DNA of 64,000 nucleotides from Posidonia oceanica. Lineage: Eukaryota > Streptophyta > Magnoliopsida > Alismatales > Posidoniaceae. Where the stretch lies: NCBI GenBank assembly GCA_037176725.1, contig JAZBRS010000026.1:151725501-151789500 (forward strand), read 5' to 3'. The position numbers were made by a program, and so were the translations under genes. Position 1 is the stretch's first letter. Each line of letters opens with the position of its first letter. Shown piece by piece: positions 36,015 through 45,605 of this stretch. Below the pieces are notes generated by a model. That model did no database searches. It was not told where the DNA came from and was given only the letters and a program-made list of their open reading frames with translations.

Positions 36015-36587
36015 TCAGGTTAATTCTCTATCCATCAATTCTTTTGAGAGCAAAGATTTCTTTACATCTTCTAAAGAAATAGAGTATTTCCCGTAGATAA
36101 GGGTTTCCCAAAACTTCTTGAAGGATGGTGGCAAAGAGCATAAAAGTAACAAAGCTTGATCCTCATCTTCAATCTTGACATCGGCATTATCTAAATCCAT
36201 AATAATAGAAGTAAACTCATCCATATGATGTTTGACAGGCATACCTTCATTCATGCGAAGCATAAATAGCCTTTGCTTCAAATGTAGATGGCTAGCAAGG
36301 GACTTCGTCATGTATAAAGATTCAAACTTCCGCCAAGCACTCACTGCGCTTTCTTCGTGAACGATCTCATGTAGAACTTCATTGGACATGGCTAACTGAA
36401 TCATGGTTAACACATTTTCATCAAGTTCTTCCCATTGTTCATCCGTCATGGTGTTGGGCTTCATCTCCTTTCCAAGGATTGCCTTCATCAATTCGTTTTG
36501 GATCAAACAACCACACATCTTTACTTGCCAAAGACCAAAGTTGTCATCCCAGTTGAACTTCTCAATCTCAAACTTGGTTGTAGACAT
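36015..36587 (-). pseudogene. Copia gag
   Basis: I take the ATG at 36587 (MSTTKFEIEKFNWDDNFGLW), the usual copia gag start, over the upstream in-frame ATG at 36605. The frame continues through WRKFESLYMTKSLASHLHLK, MDEFTSIIMDLDNADV and LLCSLPPSFKKFWETLIYG, a UBN2-type gag, and stops at 36015; a further piece in the same frame runs to the knuckle. It would form the particle shell. Confidence 0.88.
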
Positions 36588-36621
36588 CTTCACATGAGCA
36601 ATCAAACAAACCCAACAACAA

Positions 36622-36634
36622 GGCTATAATACCA
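36622..36634 (-). other. Copia primer binding site (initiator tRNA-Met type)
   Basis: Minus strand TGGTATTATAGCC two bases from the LTR end; the standard plant site is TGGTATCAGAGCC, so it differs by two transitions. Confidence 0.8.
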
Positions 36635-36945
36635 CTTGTTAGGACGTCGTAGACGTTGAAGGGATCGCGAAATATGGATTGATACATGTGAAATAAACCA
36701 AAACCAACCAAAGAATTCGTGGGAGAAAGAAATAGTGCAAGAGAAGAAGGAAGAAAGAAGTATACACTACAAAACACAAAGATCTTACGTGATTCGGTCG
36801 AAACTTACGTCCACGGGTGGAGGAGAACTCAAATCCACTATATTTTGGGAATACAAGGATGAGGGAGGAGCGTAGGAGAATAGCCATCGCCTTCCTCTAG
36901 GGTTACAAGACAAACACCCACAAGTTACAATGCCCTAACAAGGGG

Positions 36946-36958
36946 TTATATATTTATA
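36946..36958 (-). promoter_or_regulatory. TATA box of copia LTR
   Basis: Minus strand TATAAATATATAA, followed on the right (upstream) by the GGACGTCC motif array. Confidence 0.7.
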
Positions 36959-36966
36959 GCCTACCG

Positions 36967-36994
36967 TAACGGACGTCCATGTGGACGTCCGTTA
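36967..36994. other. 28-base near-perfect palindrome in copia LTR
   Basis: Two 13-base arms, TAACGGACGTCCA and TGGACGTCCGTTA, around a 2-base centre. Each arm holds GACGTC, the C-box core recognised by plant bZIP factors. Confidence 0.9.
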
Positions 36995-37197
36995 TTTCAC
37001 TGGATTCAAACTTTAAAATCGTAGAATGAAGCGGATGTCCGTTTTTCCACTATGGACGTTCGTTATTTCGTTGGATTCAAACTTTAAAATCGTAGAACAA
37101 AGCGGATGTCCATTTTTCCACTTTAATGATGGCATGCTTCAGCAGACATCCAGAGTGGATGTCCATTAAACTCCTGAATTGTGGCAGTATGTTGGCA

Positions 37198-37476
37198 GAC
37201 GTTCGCAAAAGCTATGTGTTGCAATAGTGTTGAAACAGACGTCCGCATGGACGTCTGCCAGGCGGTATTTGGCTAATTCATGGTACAAAACTCAACTTGA
37301 AGGATCATCAACTGTAGGAGGAGGAACACCACCTCCAAGGACGGACGTTCACAAAAGCTCTGTGTTGCAATAGTGATGAAACGGACGTCTGCCAGGTTGT
37401 ATTTGGCTAATTCAAGCTACAAAACTCAACATGAAGGATCATCAATTGTAGGAGGAGGAACACCACCACCAAGGAG
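37198..37476. repeat. Tandem duplication in copia LTR (about 135-146 bases)
   Basis: GACGTTCGCAAAAGC at 37198 and GACGTTCACAAAAGC at 37344 start two collinear units that share GGTATTTGGCTAATTCA-like and GTAGGAGGAGGAACACC words. The second unit lacks 14 bases containing one motif copy. Confidence 0.9.
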
Positions 37477-37589
37477 TACTCCTACCTCACATCCAACCAT
37501 TGAAAAAAGGCAAAAGATAACTATTGTGATCATGCTAGAAAGGTATTCACTATTTACAAGTAGTCTACAAGGCTTTATACAATGACTAC

Positions 37590-38898
37590 TGTGGATATGG
37601 GGTTTTGAGAGGAGAAAAGCGTTTTTCTGTGTTTGTTGCTTTCTTGGCGTCTCCTTCTATTTGTATTCGATCTGGCCACTCTCGGTTTGCTTGCGCTGGC
37701 CCTCGAGACGCCTGGGGAGATTGATCGGTGTGGGTTCAGCTACCTTGGGACAACGCCAGCATTGCCCAAGGGTACCCGTGCTTGGTGAGCTTCTTCTTCT
37801 TCTTATTTTCCTTGCAAAACAGTGTTAGAGATTCGGATTAATATGGTGTAGTAAATTATCCCAAAATAAAACTAAAAACCAACATAAACTAATCAAAAAA
37901 GTACTTACCTGAGGGGTTTTATCCCCCTGGTTGCAACAAAATATGAGTATGCCTAGCTACATCAATATGTAAAATGACATGCAATATGCAAAATACTAAG
38001 GAAGAAAACCCCTTTTAGTCTAAGAAATGTGATGTGGTCGGAGAAAGAAGAAGGCAAGCTCTTTGGCTCTCTCTTTCTCTCCAATTTCTCTCTTCGAATT
38101 TGTGTCTCTCTCTTAATTCTAATTTTCGGTCTTCCCTCACTCCAAAAATCCATCCTCCTGATCCCTTTTTCCGATCCCTTTCAAGGCTGGAGTACCCCTA
38201 CTTTTATAGAAGCAGGGGAGGAACAATTACGAGTCAAAGGGGTCAACTCAGCAAAAGTTTCCAAAACAGAAGTGTTGAACGCTGATTTCTCTGCGTTCAA
38301 CGTTGAAAACCCAGCGTTCAACAGCCACCCGTGCTCCAGCTGCTAAGGATAAAGAATATTCTCCAATAATTGTTGATTGACACATATTAAGCCAGTTTTA
38401 ATTGGTTTGACTGGTTAACAAACTCCAGATAAGGCAAAGAAATGGATTTCAAATCTGGCCAAAAAAGGAAAGTTGGTCCAGCAGATTGCCGTCGTAGAAT
38501 GCTAGGAACCTAGCATTCAACGTTGAAGGCTGGAAACCCAGCGTTCAACGACCACTTGAGGTACAATTGTGGATTTGGAGGAACAATCAGCAATTAAAGG
38601 TGGATAAATGCTAATTAACTTAAGATTTGGCTGCTCACTTGATCAACGGGCTTCCAGAAGTGGAAAATAATTTGACTTTCAACGTAGAATGCTTGATATC
38701 CAGCGTTCAATGTAGAACGCTGTGTTTCAGGCGTATAATGTTGAACGCCTAGAACTGTGTGTTCAACACCCTAGATATGCAATTGGCCCGAATTAGAACA
38801 CTTGGATTGAGAGATAAGCCTTGAGAGGCGAACTGAACATGATATGGTGAATAGAGGTTTCATGATGATGAGGGGAGTGCCAAAACGGGATATCTACA
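37590..38898 (-). repeat. Element II 3' LTR (1309 bases, intact)
   Basis: On the minus strand it starts TGTAGATATCCCGTTTTGGC and ends CCCCATATCCACA. It has a TATA box (38202-38208) and motif clusters at 38275-38326, 38490-38551 and 38676-38769. It serves as the undisturbed reference showing that 10388-10996 and 33383-34118 were once joined. Confidence 0.92.
38202..38208 (-). promoter_or_regulatory. TATA box of element II LTR
   Basis: Minus strand TATAAAA between inverted arms CCCCTGCTT and AAGTAGGGG (one mismatch). Confidence 0.75.
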
Positions 38899-38916
38899 GA
38901 TTACGCCTCCTTGAAG
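38899..38916 (-). other. Probable polypurine tract of element II
   Basis: Minus strand CAAGGAGGCGTAATC precedes the LTR start. It resembles element IV's AGGGAGGGGCATC, which makes this the 3' rather than the 5' LTR; no primer site is found on the other side. Confidence 0.5.
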
Positions 38917-39029
38917 ATTGCTTCGGAACGAAACTAGCTTCAAGGCAAGATGATACTCCCATGTGGCGCTACCCAGGGGTCCTAAAAGAGATCCAACACC
39001 TACTGCCACCAGGCTGGACAAAATATAAA

Positions 39030-40345
39030 GAGGGTCAAATTAAAGAGACATGGCCAAGGACGTTGCCCGAGGGGGTCAAGCTAAAGGGTACGACTTCGGG
39101 CGTTGCCCAAAGGAAACAAGCTAAATAGACACGGCCAAGGGAGTTGCCCAAGGGGGTCGAACTAGGAATGAAAAGACACGACCGAGGGCGTTGCCCACGG
39201 GGGTCAAACTAAAAGACACGGCCAGGGGCTTTGCCCGAGGGGGTCAAACAGGAATGAAAAGACACGACCGAGGGCATTGCCCACGGGGGTCAAACTGGAA
39301 ATGAAAAGACACAGCCGAGGGCGTTGCCCACGGGGATCAAACTAAAAGACACTACCAGGGGCGTTGCCCAAGGGGGTCGAACATGAAATGAAAGGACACA
39401 ACTGAGGGTGTTGCTCATGGGGGTCGAATTTAAAAGACATGGCTAGTGGCATTGCCCGAGGGGGTCGAACAGGAAATGAAAAGACACAGTCGAGGGCGTT
39501 GCCCACAGGGGTCGAATAGGAAATGAAAAGACACGACCAAGGGCGTTGCCCATGGGGGTCAAATTAAAAGACACGGCCAGGGGCGTTGCCCAAGGAGGTC
39601 AAACTAAAAGACACGGCTAGGGGTGTTGCCCACAGGGGTTGAATAGGAAATGAAAAGACACGACCGAGGGCATTGCCCATGGGGGTCAAACTGAAAGACA
39701 CGGCCAGGGGCATTGCCCGAGGGGTTCAAACTAAAAGACACGGCCAGGGGCATTGCCCACGGGGGTCAAACTGAAAGACACGACCAGGGGCATTGCCCGA
39801 GGGGGTCAAACTAAAAGACATGGCCAGGGTCGTTGCCCGAGGGGGGTCAAATAGGAAATGAAAAGACACGGCTGAGGGCATTGGCCACGGGGGTCGAACT
39901 AAAAGACACGGCCAACGGCATTGACCGAGGGGGTCAAACAAGAAATGAAAAGACACAGCCAAGGGCGTTGCCCACGGGGGTCGAACTAAAAGACACGGCC
40001 AGGGGCGTTGCCCGAGGGGGTGGAATAGGAAATGAAAAGACACAGCCGAGGGCATTGCCCGTGGGGGTCGAACTAAAAGACACAGCCAGGGGCGTTGCCC
40101 AAGGGGGTTGAACAGGAAATGAAAAGATACGGCCAAGGGTGTTGCCCATTGGGGTCGAACAGGAAATGAAAAGACACGGCCAAGGGCGTTGCCTACGGGG
40201 GTCGAACAAGAAATGAAAAGACATGGCCGAGGGCGTTGCCCACGGGGATCAAACTAAAAGACACGGCTAGGGGCGTTGCCCGAGGGGGTCGAACAAGAAT
40301 GAAAAGACACAGCCGAGGGCATTGCCCAAAAGAGTCAAACTAAAA
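39030..40345. repeat. Tandem array with GGGCGTTGCCC core, about 30 units
   Basis: Two unit types alternate: about 40 bases (CTAAAAGACACGGCCAGG, core, GAGGGGGTC) and about 47 bases (AGGAAATGAAAAGACACGGC, core, CACGGGGGTC). The core GGGCRTTGCCC is self-complementary at its ends. Long ORFs through it are only the repeat read as peptide. Confidence 0.93.
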
Positions 40346-41107
40346 CACACGACAACCAGCACTAGGACGAGGAAGTTAATAGGAGGATGGGAGAGATCGA
40401 TAGTGAAAGTCTCTGACCACGGGATGCGAATGCAATGTAATGCGCTTTGCATGGATGCATGCTGGTGGAAATGCAAGGGAAGTGATCATGATATGCAATG
40501 CATGACTCTAGATAATGAAGTTCCTCCATCATTGCCAGCTTTGATTTGTATACCGGGATGGCTCAGGAATTTTTCTCGTTATCTGGAGCGAACTGACACA
40601 TGTATGAATGCAATTCGTCATAATCAAGAGCCCTTTCATTGAGTGTAGCCTACACTCTCCATAGTGACCGTCGTCCTATGACACGCAAGTTAATGAGTGA
40701 GAGGTCCGTGATGCTCTTGGGTGTCGGGCAAAAGGGGGTGACCTCTCCTCTGCTAGTTGCATTGGCTTAATTTCTCCGATTGTGTACCAGAGATTCTGGA
40801 TTGCCTTTTGTTCTACTTTGGAGTGTTGAACGCTTGATTTGCAGCATTCAATGTTAAACATGCATAACCCAGCGTTCAACGTTGAACGGCCCAGCGGTTG
40901 CGTTTAATGTCTCGAGACAGGCTGCTTTTCCTTCCTTGCTTGTTATTACCAATCCAGCAACAAATCTCTAATTTGTTGATTGTTTCCCTTCTTGTGGGGG
41001 TACCACGGACTATCTTAAGCCTCCCTCCTTGGTTTGAATTTTCAAATCATCAGTAACTCTTTTCTTTTTCAATTCTTTCTGTTTTCGAGGAAATTTTGGC
41101 TATCCTC
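40346..41107 (+). promoter_or_regulatory. Upstream region of antisense gene A (element II)
   Basis: No coding sequence. A motif cluster at 40825-40890 (GTTGAACGC, GCGTTCAACGTTGAACGG) is followed by a T/C-rich stretch to the ATG at 41108, as in a plant promoter and 5' UTR. Confidence 0.5.
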
Positions 41108-42462
41108 ATGGATTTGAGTGAGATTCCTTGTCATGCTTTCAAGGTAGCCAACTTCTCCTCTCCTTCTGACCAAGTGCAGCTTCAACTAGGGGCTATGCCT
41201 AATCACCTGGCGAACCTTCTGGTGAATGGGAAGGTACCATTTATTCATTTTTGTATTATTATTTCTTTTCGTGCTGCTTTTCTGTTGTACCGATCTCCCT
41301 TTCCCTTTGTAGCCTCTAGCTTCTTCGTATAGTGACTGAGATGGTAAGGCCTATCAACTGGATTGGGTCCAAAGTTTTCGCACTTGGGCGCTAAAGAAGT
41401 ACCAAGAACACTTGGAGGAAGTTGGCTTTTGTCAAACCCTCCGGCAACTGCGGCAGCCCATTGACTAGAAGGCACTCTTTGGTCTTTGTGGGCTATGGAA
41501 CCCCCTTACTCATACATTTTTCACTTCTTCGGGGGAGCTTACTGTTCTTCTAGAGGAGGTAAGTGCTTTATTGGGCACTCGACAAGCCGATCCCTCCGTT
41601 TATTCTAGGGATGCGTATCTTTTACCAACTAGGGTGGTAGGGTCCTCTCTTTTGAAATGCATCTTTGGTTCCGTCGTTGTTCCAGAGGATCTGGTACTGG
41701 ATGGCTACATCAACCTTGCTTCTCTGTGGAAATTCTTTTCGAAGCAGCGGGACAACATTCGTTCTGAAGCCTCTTGTTTGGAGTGCATCTTCATTCTGAT
41801 TGGTGGGCTGGTGCTTTTCCCAAACGAGGCTTTGACCATTAGTGCATATCATGCCGAGCTCATGTGCATGAGCGTCCGCAATCCAGAGAAGAGTTTGAGT
41901 TAGTCTGTGCTAGCCTTCACTATTCGTGGTTTATCCAGTGCTTGCCTTGGGGGGGCATTCTTCGGGTCGCCTTTTCTGGTTCAGGGTGGCTAGATGAACA
42001 TATTCTACTACCTGCTCTTGACGATGGTCTTCCTCTCAAGGAGTATGTTCGTCGGTTCTGCATATGCGAGGTCGAACCCCATATAGATTCTTTTAGTCAC
42101 CTCTCAACATTCGGATAGCATATGATCCTAAGTACTTCTTGACGCTGGTTGGGGCGACAGAACTTGTGAGGTACAACCCCCAATGCTGTTTTTCCATGCT
42201 GGGCATTCCTTGGGCTATACTTCCCATGCCTCGTTTCCCAGATATGATCCTTCCGTGCCTAAGGGACACCCCTTGAGATATCGCTTAAGTTTACTTTCAC
42301 ACCGGCATCTGGGATGGAAAAGGACGGAGCCGTGTCCTTTCTTCATGGGACAATCCGAATGTGGACCATGAAGCCTTCTCCAATGCTACTCATGATGTTT
42401 GGTACGAGGGTGTGAGACCCAAATTATGTATTGAATTGCCTACCAAGAAACAAAAGCTGTAA
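41108..42462 (+). pseudogene. Antisense PMD-like gene A of element II
   Basis: From the ATG at 41108 (MDLSEIPCHAFKVANF ... MPNHLANLLVNGK), a GT at 41234 starts a probable intron ending at 41312, 41319 or 41332. Beyond it, over several frames, come GLWNPLTHTFFTSSGE then LTVLLEEVSALLG, CIFILIGGLVLFPNEALTI and LTLVGATELVRYNPQ, each matching gene D of element III (FWIGSSNTFN, GETLITCEEVSSLLG, CLFVVVGGLALFADANF, LVLVGATSVVLYS). The last segment ends at TAA 42460-42462, followed by AATAAA at 42478. The gene is frame-shifted and non-functional. Role unknown; PMD proteins act in transcriptional regulation. Confidence 0.7.
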
Positions 42463-42477
42463 TAAGTTTTTTTTTTT

Positions 42478-42483
42478 AATAAA
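42478..42483 (+). terminator. Poly(A) signal of gene A
   Basis: AATAAA, 16 bases after the stop and within a T-rich stretch. It supports a transcription unit of its own on the plus strand. Confidence 0.5.
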
Positions 42484-42582
42484 ATTCCATTTTATCTCTC
42501 TTTTCATTTTTCCAGCTATTATTATTTTTTAAACTCCATTTTTATGCACAAAATTCAAAGTTCAGAATGCTCACTGTGTCAG

Positions 42583-42795
42583 ATGCGTTGAACGCTGGAG
42601 CTGGCACGTTCAACATTGAACGCGTAGAACCCTGCGTTCAACGTTTTATCTTCCTTGGCACGTTGAACGGCCCGTTTCTTGCGTTCAACGTTTTATCTTC
42701 CTTGGAGCGTTGAACGGCTTGTTTCCAGCATTCAACGAGTCGTCTTCCCCGACGCGTTGAACGGCCCAGTTTGTGTGTTCAACATTGAATGTTAT
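42583..42795. promoter_or_regulatory. Dense GTTGAACG/CGTTCAAC motif cluster upstream of gene B
   Basis: At least nine copies in about 210 bases, in both orientations (GCGTTGAACGCTGG, GCGTTCAACG, GCGTTGAACGGCCC). Two copies of TTTTATCTTCCTTGG lie between them. It directly precedes the gene B ATG at 42919. Confidence 0.9.
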
Positions 42796-42918
42796 AAAAC
42801 CTTTGTTTTACACAACGGGCTGCTATCTTGCTTGCTTTTCTCCTTCTTCTCCGACGACTGCGACTCCTCCTTTTCCAGCAACGACGTGCGGTGGCTGCTT
42901 CATTCCTTTTTTGTGAAA

Positions 42919-44052
42919 ATGCAACGGTTCAGCAAGGTGTGTATGAAACCGACGAAACATGCCCGGATGGGACCGTCCTCCCCCGGTGAGCTTGGGGCGG
43001 CTCCATCCGAGACTCCGGCGATTGTTCTGGTGGTGACAGAGGCGGCGACGACGGTCATGGAGGGCACGGCTATGGAGGGCATGGCTATGGAGGCAGAGGC
43101 GGGGGTTGCCAGGAGAGTAGTCGTGGAGGTAGAGGCGGGGGTCGCCGGGGACGCAGTTGCGGCGGTAGCGGCGGTTCCAACCGTGAGCTCTGGTGGCACC
43201 GAAAGCTCAGGGGAGGAGTCCCTCATGCTGTTGGGGGAGGACTCGGAAGAGACGGCGTCAGTGGAGGTAGTGCCTGAGGTGGGACCCTTAGAGCCCCTCG
43301 TCGTCTAGTTTGGCAAGGAAGACGCTTGGTATCGCACCATTCTTGATTCCGTTCAGCAGGAGGCAGAGGGTGGTGCCATGGATCCCTCGGACATCTCGTG
43401 GGCCCACATTCCCCGTGACGAGATTCACGTATCGGGACCACGTAGGGACGAGTCCCGTATCAAGTTTGCCACTGCTATCCTTGCGTCGAGGGGCCAGGTA
43501 ATATACTTTCTTTTTCAAATTCTTTGCCAGTTAATTTGATTATTCTACTTGTTTGACACTTTTCTTTTATTTTGCAGAGTTGGGCCCCGGGGGTGACTCG
43601 CTGCTACTGGGGGCAGGTCTGCCGGTGCTACCGGATGCTAGCTCCTTTTCAGCAGGAGCGCATGGCACGGATGGGGTTCGGGCACTTTCTGTCCATCCTA
43701 GCATTTCCCCTTCGGCCTATGTTCCTGGAGGCGGTCGTGGAGCAGTACAACTATCGGACCAGCTCCATAGTTACGAGGGCGGGCGAGTTCATCCTTTCAT
43801 TGGAGGACATGGTTTGGCTAACCGGTCTTCGAGTTACAGGCTGCCTGGTGACTGGACGGGTTCGCTCAGACTACATCGTTATGATGATGGAGCTGGTGGG
43901 TAGTCAGGTAGTTATGCATGGACCCCACCTTCTGGTTATTTCTTCCGCTGTCAACCGAGTCAAGGACTCTTTTGAGACGGCGATGGGGCTAGTGTGGATG
44001 CGGATCAGCAGCTTCGGGCTTTTCTCTTGGAGCTGTCCGGGAAGGTTCTCTT
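42919..44052 (+). pseudogene. Antisense PMD gene B of element II, cut by element III
   Basis: Exon 1 (42919-43497) starts MQRFSKVCMKPTKHARMG, has an Ala/Val/Glu-rich low-complexity part, one TAG at 43306 and ends LASRGQ. A clean 80-base intron (43498-43577, GTAATA to TTTTGCAG, phase 0) precedes exon 2: SWAPGVTRCYW, RMARMGFGHFLSI, AGEFILSLEDMVWLTGLRV (PMD core), and, after a frameshift, DADQQLRAFLLELSGKVLF. The match to exons 1-2 of the element III gene C (ELAELGQ|MPLSS; DIADQQLRLFLSILFHRLFF) includes the intron position and phase. Element III enters right after GKVLF. Confidence 0.82.
43498..43577 (+). other. Intron 1 of gene B
   Basis: GTAATATAC donor, T-rich body, TTTTGCAG acceptor; 80 bases, phase 0, same place as the 59298-59391 intron of gene C. 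Confidence 0.8.
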
Positions 44053-44429
44053 TGTAGATATCCTATTTTCGCATTTCTGAGAGTTCTTCTGAGGATAGAA
44101 ACCTTGAGGTGCCCCAAATCTCGTGCCTAAGTTTTGATAACACATCTCCCAGATATTCCTTGACTTCTTTAAGGCATCACTTGAGCCTACCTAGACCCAG
44201 GTTGTTGGCTGTGGCAGAGCTAACTCATTTAGGCTCGTAACAAGTCTAAGTACCCTGGGTATCCTTCAATTCTGCTCAGATTTAAAACTAGATTTGAGTT
44301 AACAGAGATGCCTCCTTGATTTCATAGGCTATCTGTAGTTTCCCGGCCTTCTATCTTGTTTCCTCTGGCCAAAACCTTGGAAAAGGGCTAGAAATGACCA
44401 AAGCTTGATAGTAGCCAGTTGGGGAGGCG

Positions 44430-44890
44430 ACCCAGCTAGTTGCCGCCTAAAGAGGCGACTAGGGCCGTCGCCCATTGCCTAGCCGACTGCTATAGAAGCC
44501 ATCTGAGGAGGCGGCTACGTCAAAAGCCATTTGAGAAGGCGACCCATGTGGATGTCACTTGGCAAGGCGACTGGGCGATCGTGGGCAGCAGATGCTTCAC
44601 ACGATCCCCTCAATCCTTAAGCGCTAGCTCACGAGGCGGCTGAACGGTTCTGGAATCGCCTCGGTCCTCCCTACGATCCTTGACCATTAGGCGTCACTCC
44701 ATGCGGCGACTAACAATCATGGCTCCTCTTGAATTGCTTTTCCACAGTTATTTCCCACTACCCCCTTGACCGCTAGGCGCCATCTTAATCGGTAACTAAC
44801 AGTCGTGGCCTCGTTCCCAGGTCTTCTCACACTTTGACTGAGCGGTTGCTAGCCCTAGGCGCCACCTGAACCGGCACCTAACCCCAACTA
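44430..44890. promoter_or_regulatory. AGGCGACT/AGTCGCCT motif array in element III U3
   Basis: About fifteen copies or variants in both orientations (GAGGCGACCC, GCCGTCGCCC, CGGCGACTAAC, TAGGCGCCA), ending about 50 bases upstream of the TATA box. Confidence 0.85.
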
Positions 44891-44942
44891 CCACTTTTTC
44901 TAGAATTTTCTGAACTCCAACCGTCCCCACACCCCTAGAGTC

Positions 44943-44950
44943 TATAAATA
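44943..44950 (+). promoter_or_regulatory. TATA box of element III LTR
   Basis: TATAAATA followed by GACCCCC; the only good TATA box in the LTR. Confidence 0.75.
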
Positions 44951-45585
44951 GACCCCCTAGGCTGGTGGTTTGAGGGTTGGAATTTTAGAGAGAGGAATTT
45001 CCAAGAGAGACAGAACCTTGTCAGTTGTAAGCCACCTTCAGAGAGCTAGATTTCCAATCCAGAAACTCTATCTCCTGTCCTCAAGAGGCTACCAACCTAG
45101 GCTTCTTCCTCCGATCCCAGAGATCCTCAGCAACGCCGGAGCTCCGACCGTGCTTCCTTCCAACCTCCTTGCATATAACATAAGGGTGAAAGGGAGTATC
45201 TTCCTCTAGTCTAATTTCTCATTGCATTTTTACATTCCTTAGCATAGGACCCATAGCATGTGCATGCGGGGAACAATCCTCGGTTAGTATTTGCTTCTGT
45301 TAGTCATGTTGTTTCATTTGTTTCTGTTGCTGACTACTACACTTAAGCTAATTTAGATCTATGTTGTTTTGTTTTGAAGGGAAGGAAGAAGCTTACGTAA
45401 CATGGGGAAGCCGCTAGACGACATCCAGCCATCGATCTAGTGGTCCGAGGACCCACATCATCATAATCTCCCCCTAGGTGTCTTGTCTACCCAAAGGCGT
45501 GTGGAGATCACAACAGAGTTGACGACGTACGTAGTGGTGCAGTCATCTTCTCAAACACCCCCAAATTCCACACTATAGATAAAGT

Positions 45586-45605
45586 GGCGATCACGGTGGG
45601 ACTCG
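45586..45605 (+). other. Primer binding site of element III
   Basis: TGGCGATCACGGTGGGACTC, 12 bases after the LTR end. It has the shape of the complement of a tRNA T-arm and acceptor; probably tRNA-Arg by resemblance, not verified. Confidence 0.72.

Larger units (their letters stand above)
34119..37489 (-). mobile_element. Ty1/copia element, 5' part only
   Basis: The minus strand order is LTR, initiator-Met primer site, gag, protease and integrase (copia order). The polyprotein stops at 34118/34119 where element I's LTR begins, in the middle of the conserved SEEME segment before RT. RT and RNase H should therefore lie beyond element I, left of the window. The outer LTR end is not resolved because of an internal duplication and the nearby element II. 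Confidence 0.88.
36637..37489 (-). repeat. Copia 5' LTR (outer end uncertain)
   Basis: The inner end is TGTTAGGACG at 36637 on the plus strand. It contains a TATA box (36946-36958) and, upstream, many copies of a CGGACGTCC-type motif (36967-37400). I could not find the matching TGTT start at the outer end. Confidence 0.65.
37590..44052 (-). mobile_element. Element II, Tat-type retrotransposon, 3' part
   Basis: Complete 3' LTR (37590-38898), then a purine-rich tract, a tandem array, and two genes on the plus strand, antisense to the element. The region is cut at 44053 by element III. Its gag-pol should lie to the right of element III, beyond the window. The LTR belongs to the same family as element I's. 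Confidence 0.82.
44053..45573 (+). repeat. Element III 5' LTR
   Basis: Starts TGTAGATATCCTATTTTCGC, the same opening as the LTR of elements I/II, and ends CAAATTCCACA. It includes an AGGCGACT motif array (44430-44890) and a TATA box at 44943. No second copy is in the window, so the ends are set by the TG...CA signature and the primer site. Confidence 0.72.

Noticed and set aside
37590..38898. Second LTR of element I or a copia LTR
   Set aside because: No primer site on its left side, and a purine tract and antisense PMD genes on its right make it the 3' LTR of a separate element (II). The copia primer site and LTR end are at 36622-36637.
39726..40136. Minus-strand ORF of 136 codons with repeated peptides
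   Set aside because: It is the 40/47-base tandem array read as protein; other frames are equally open.
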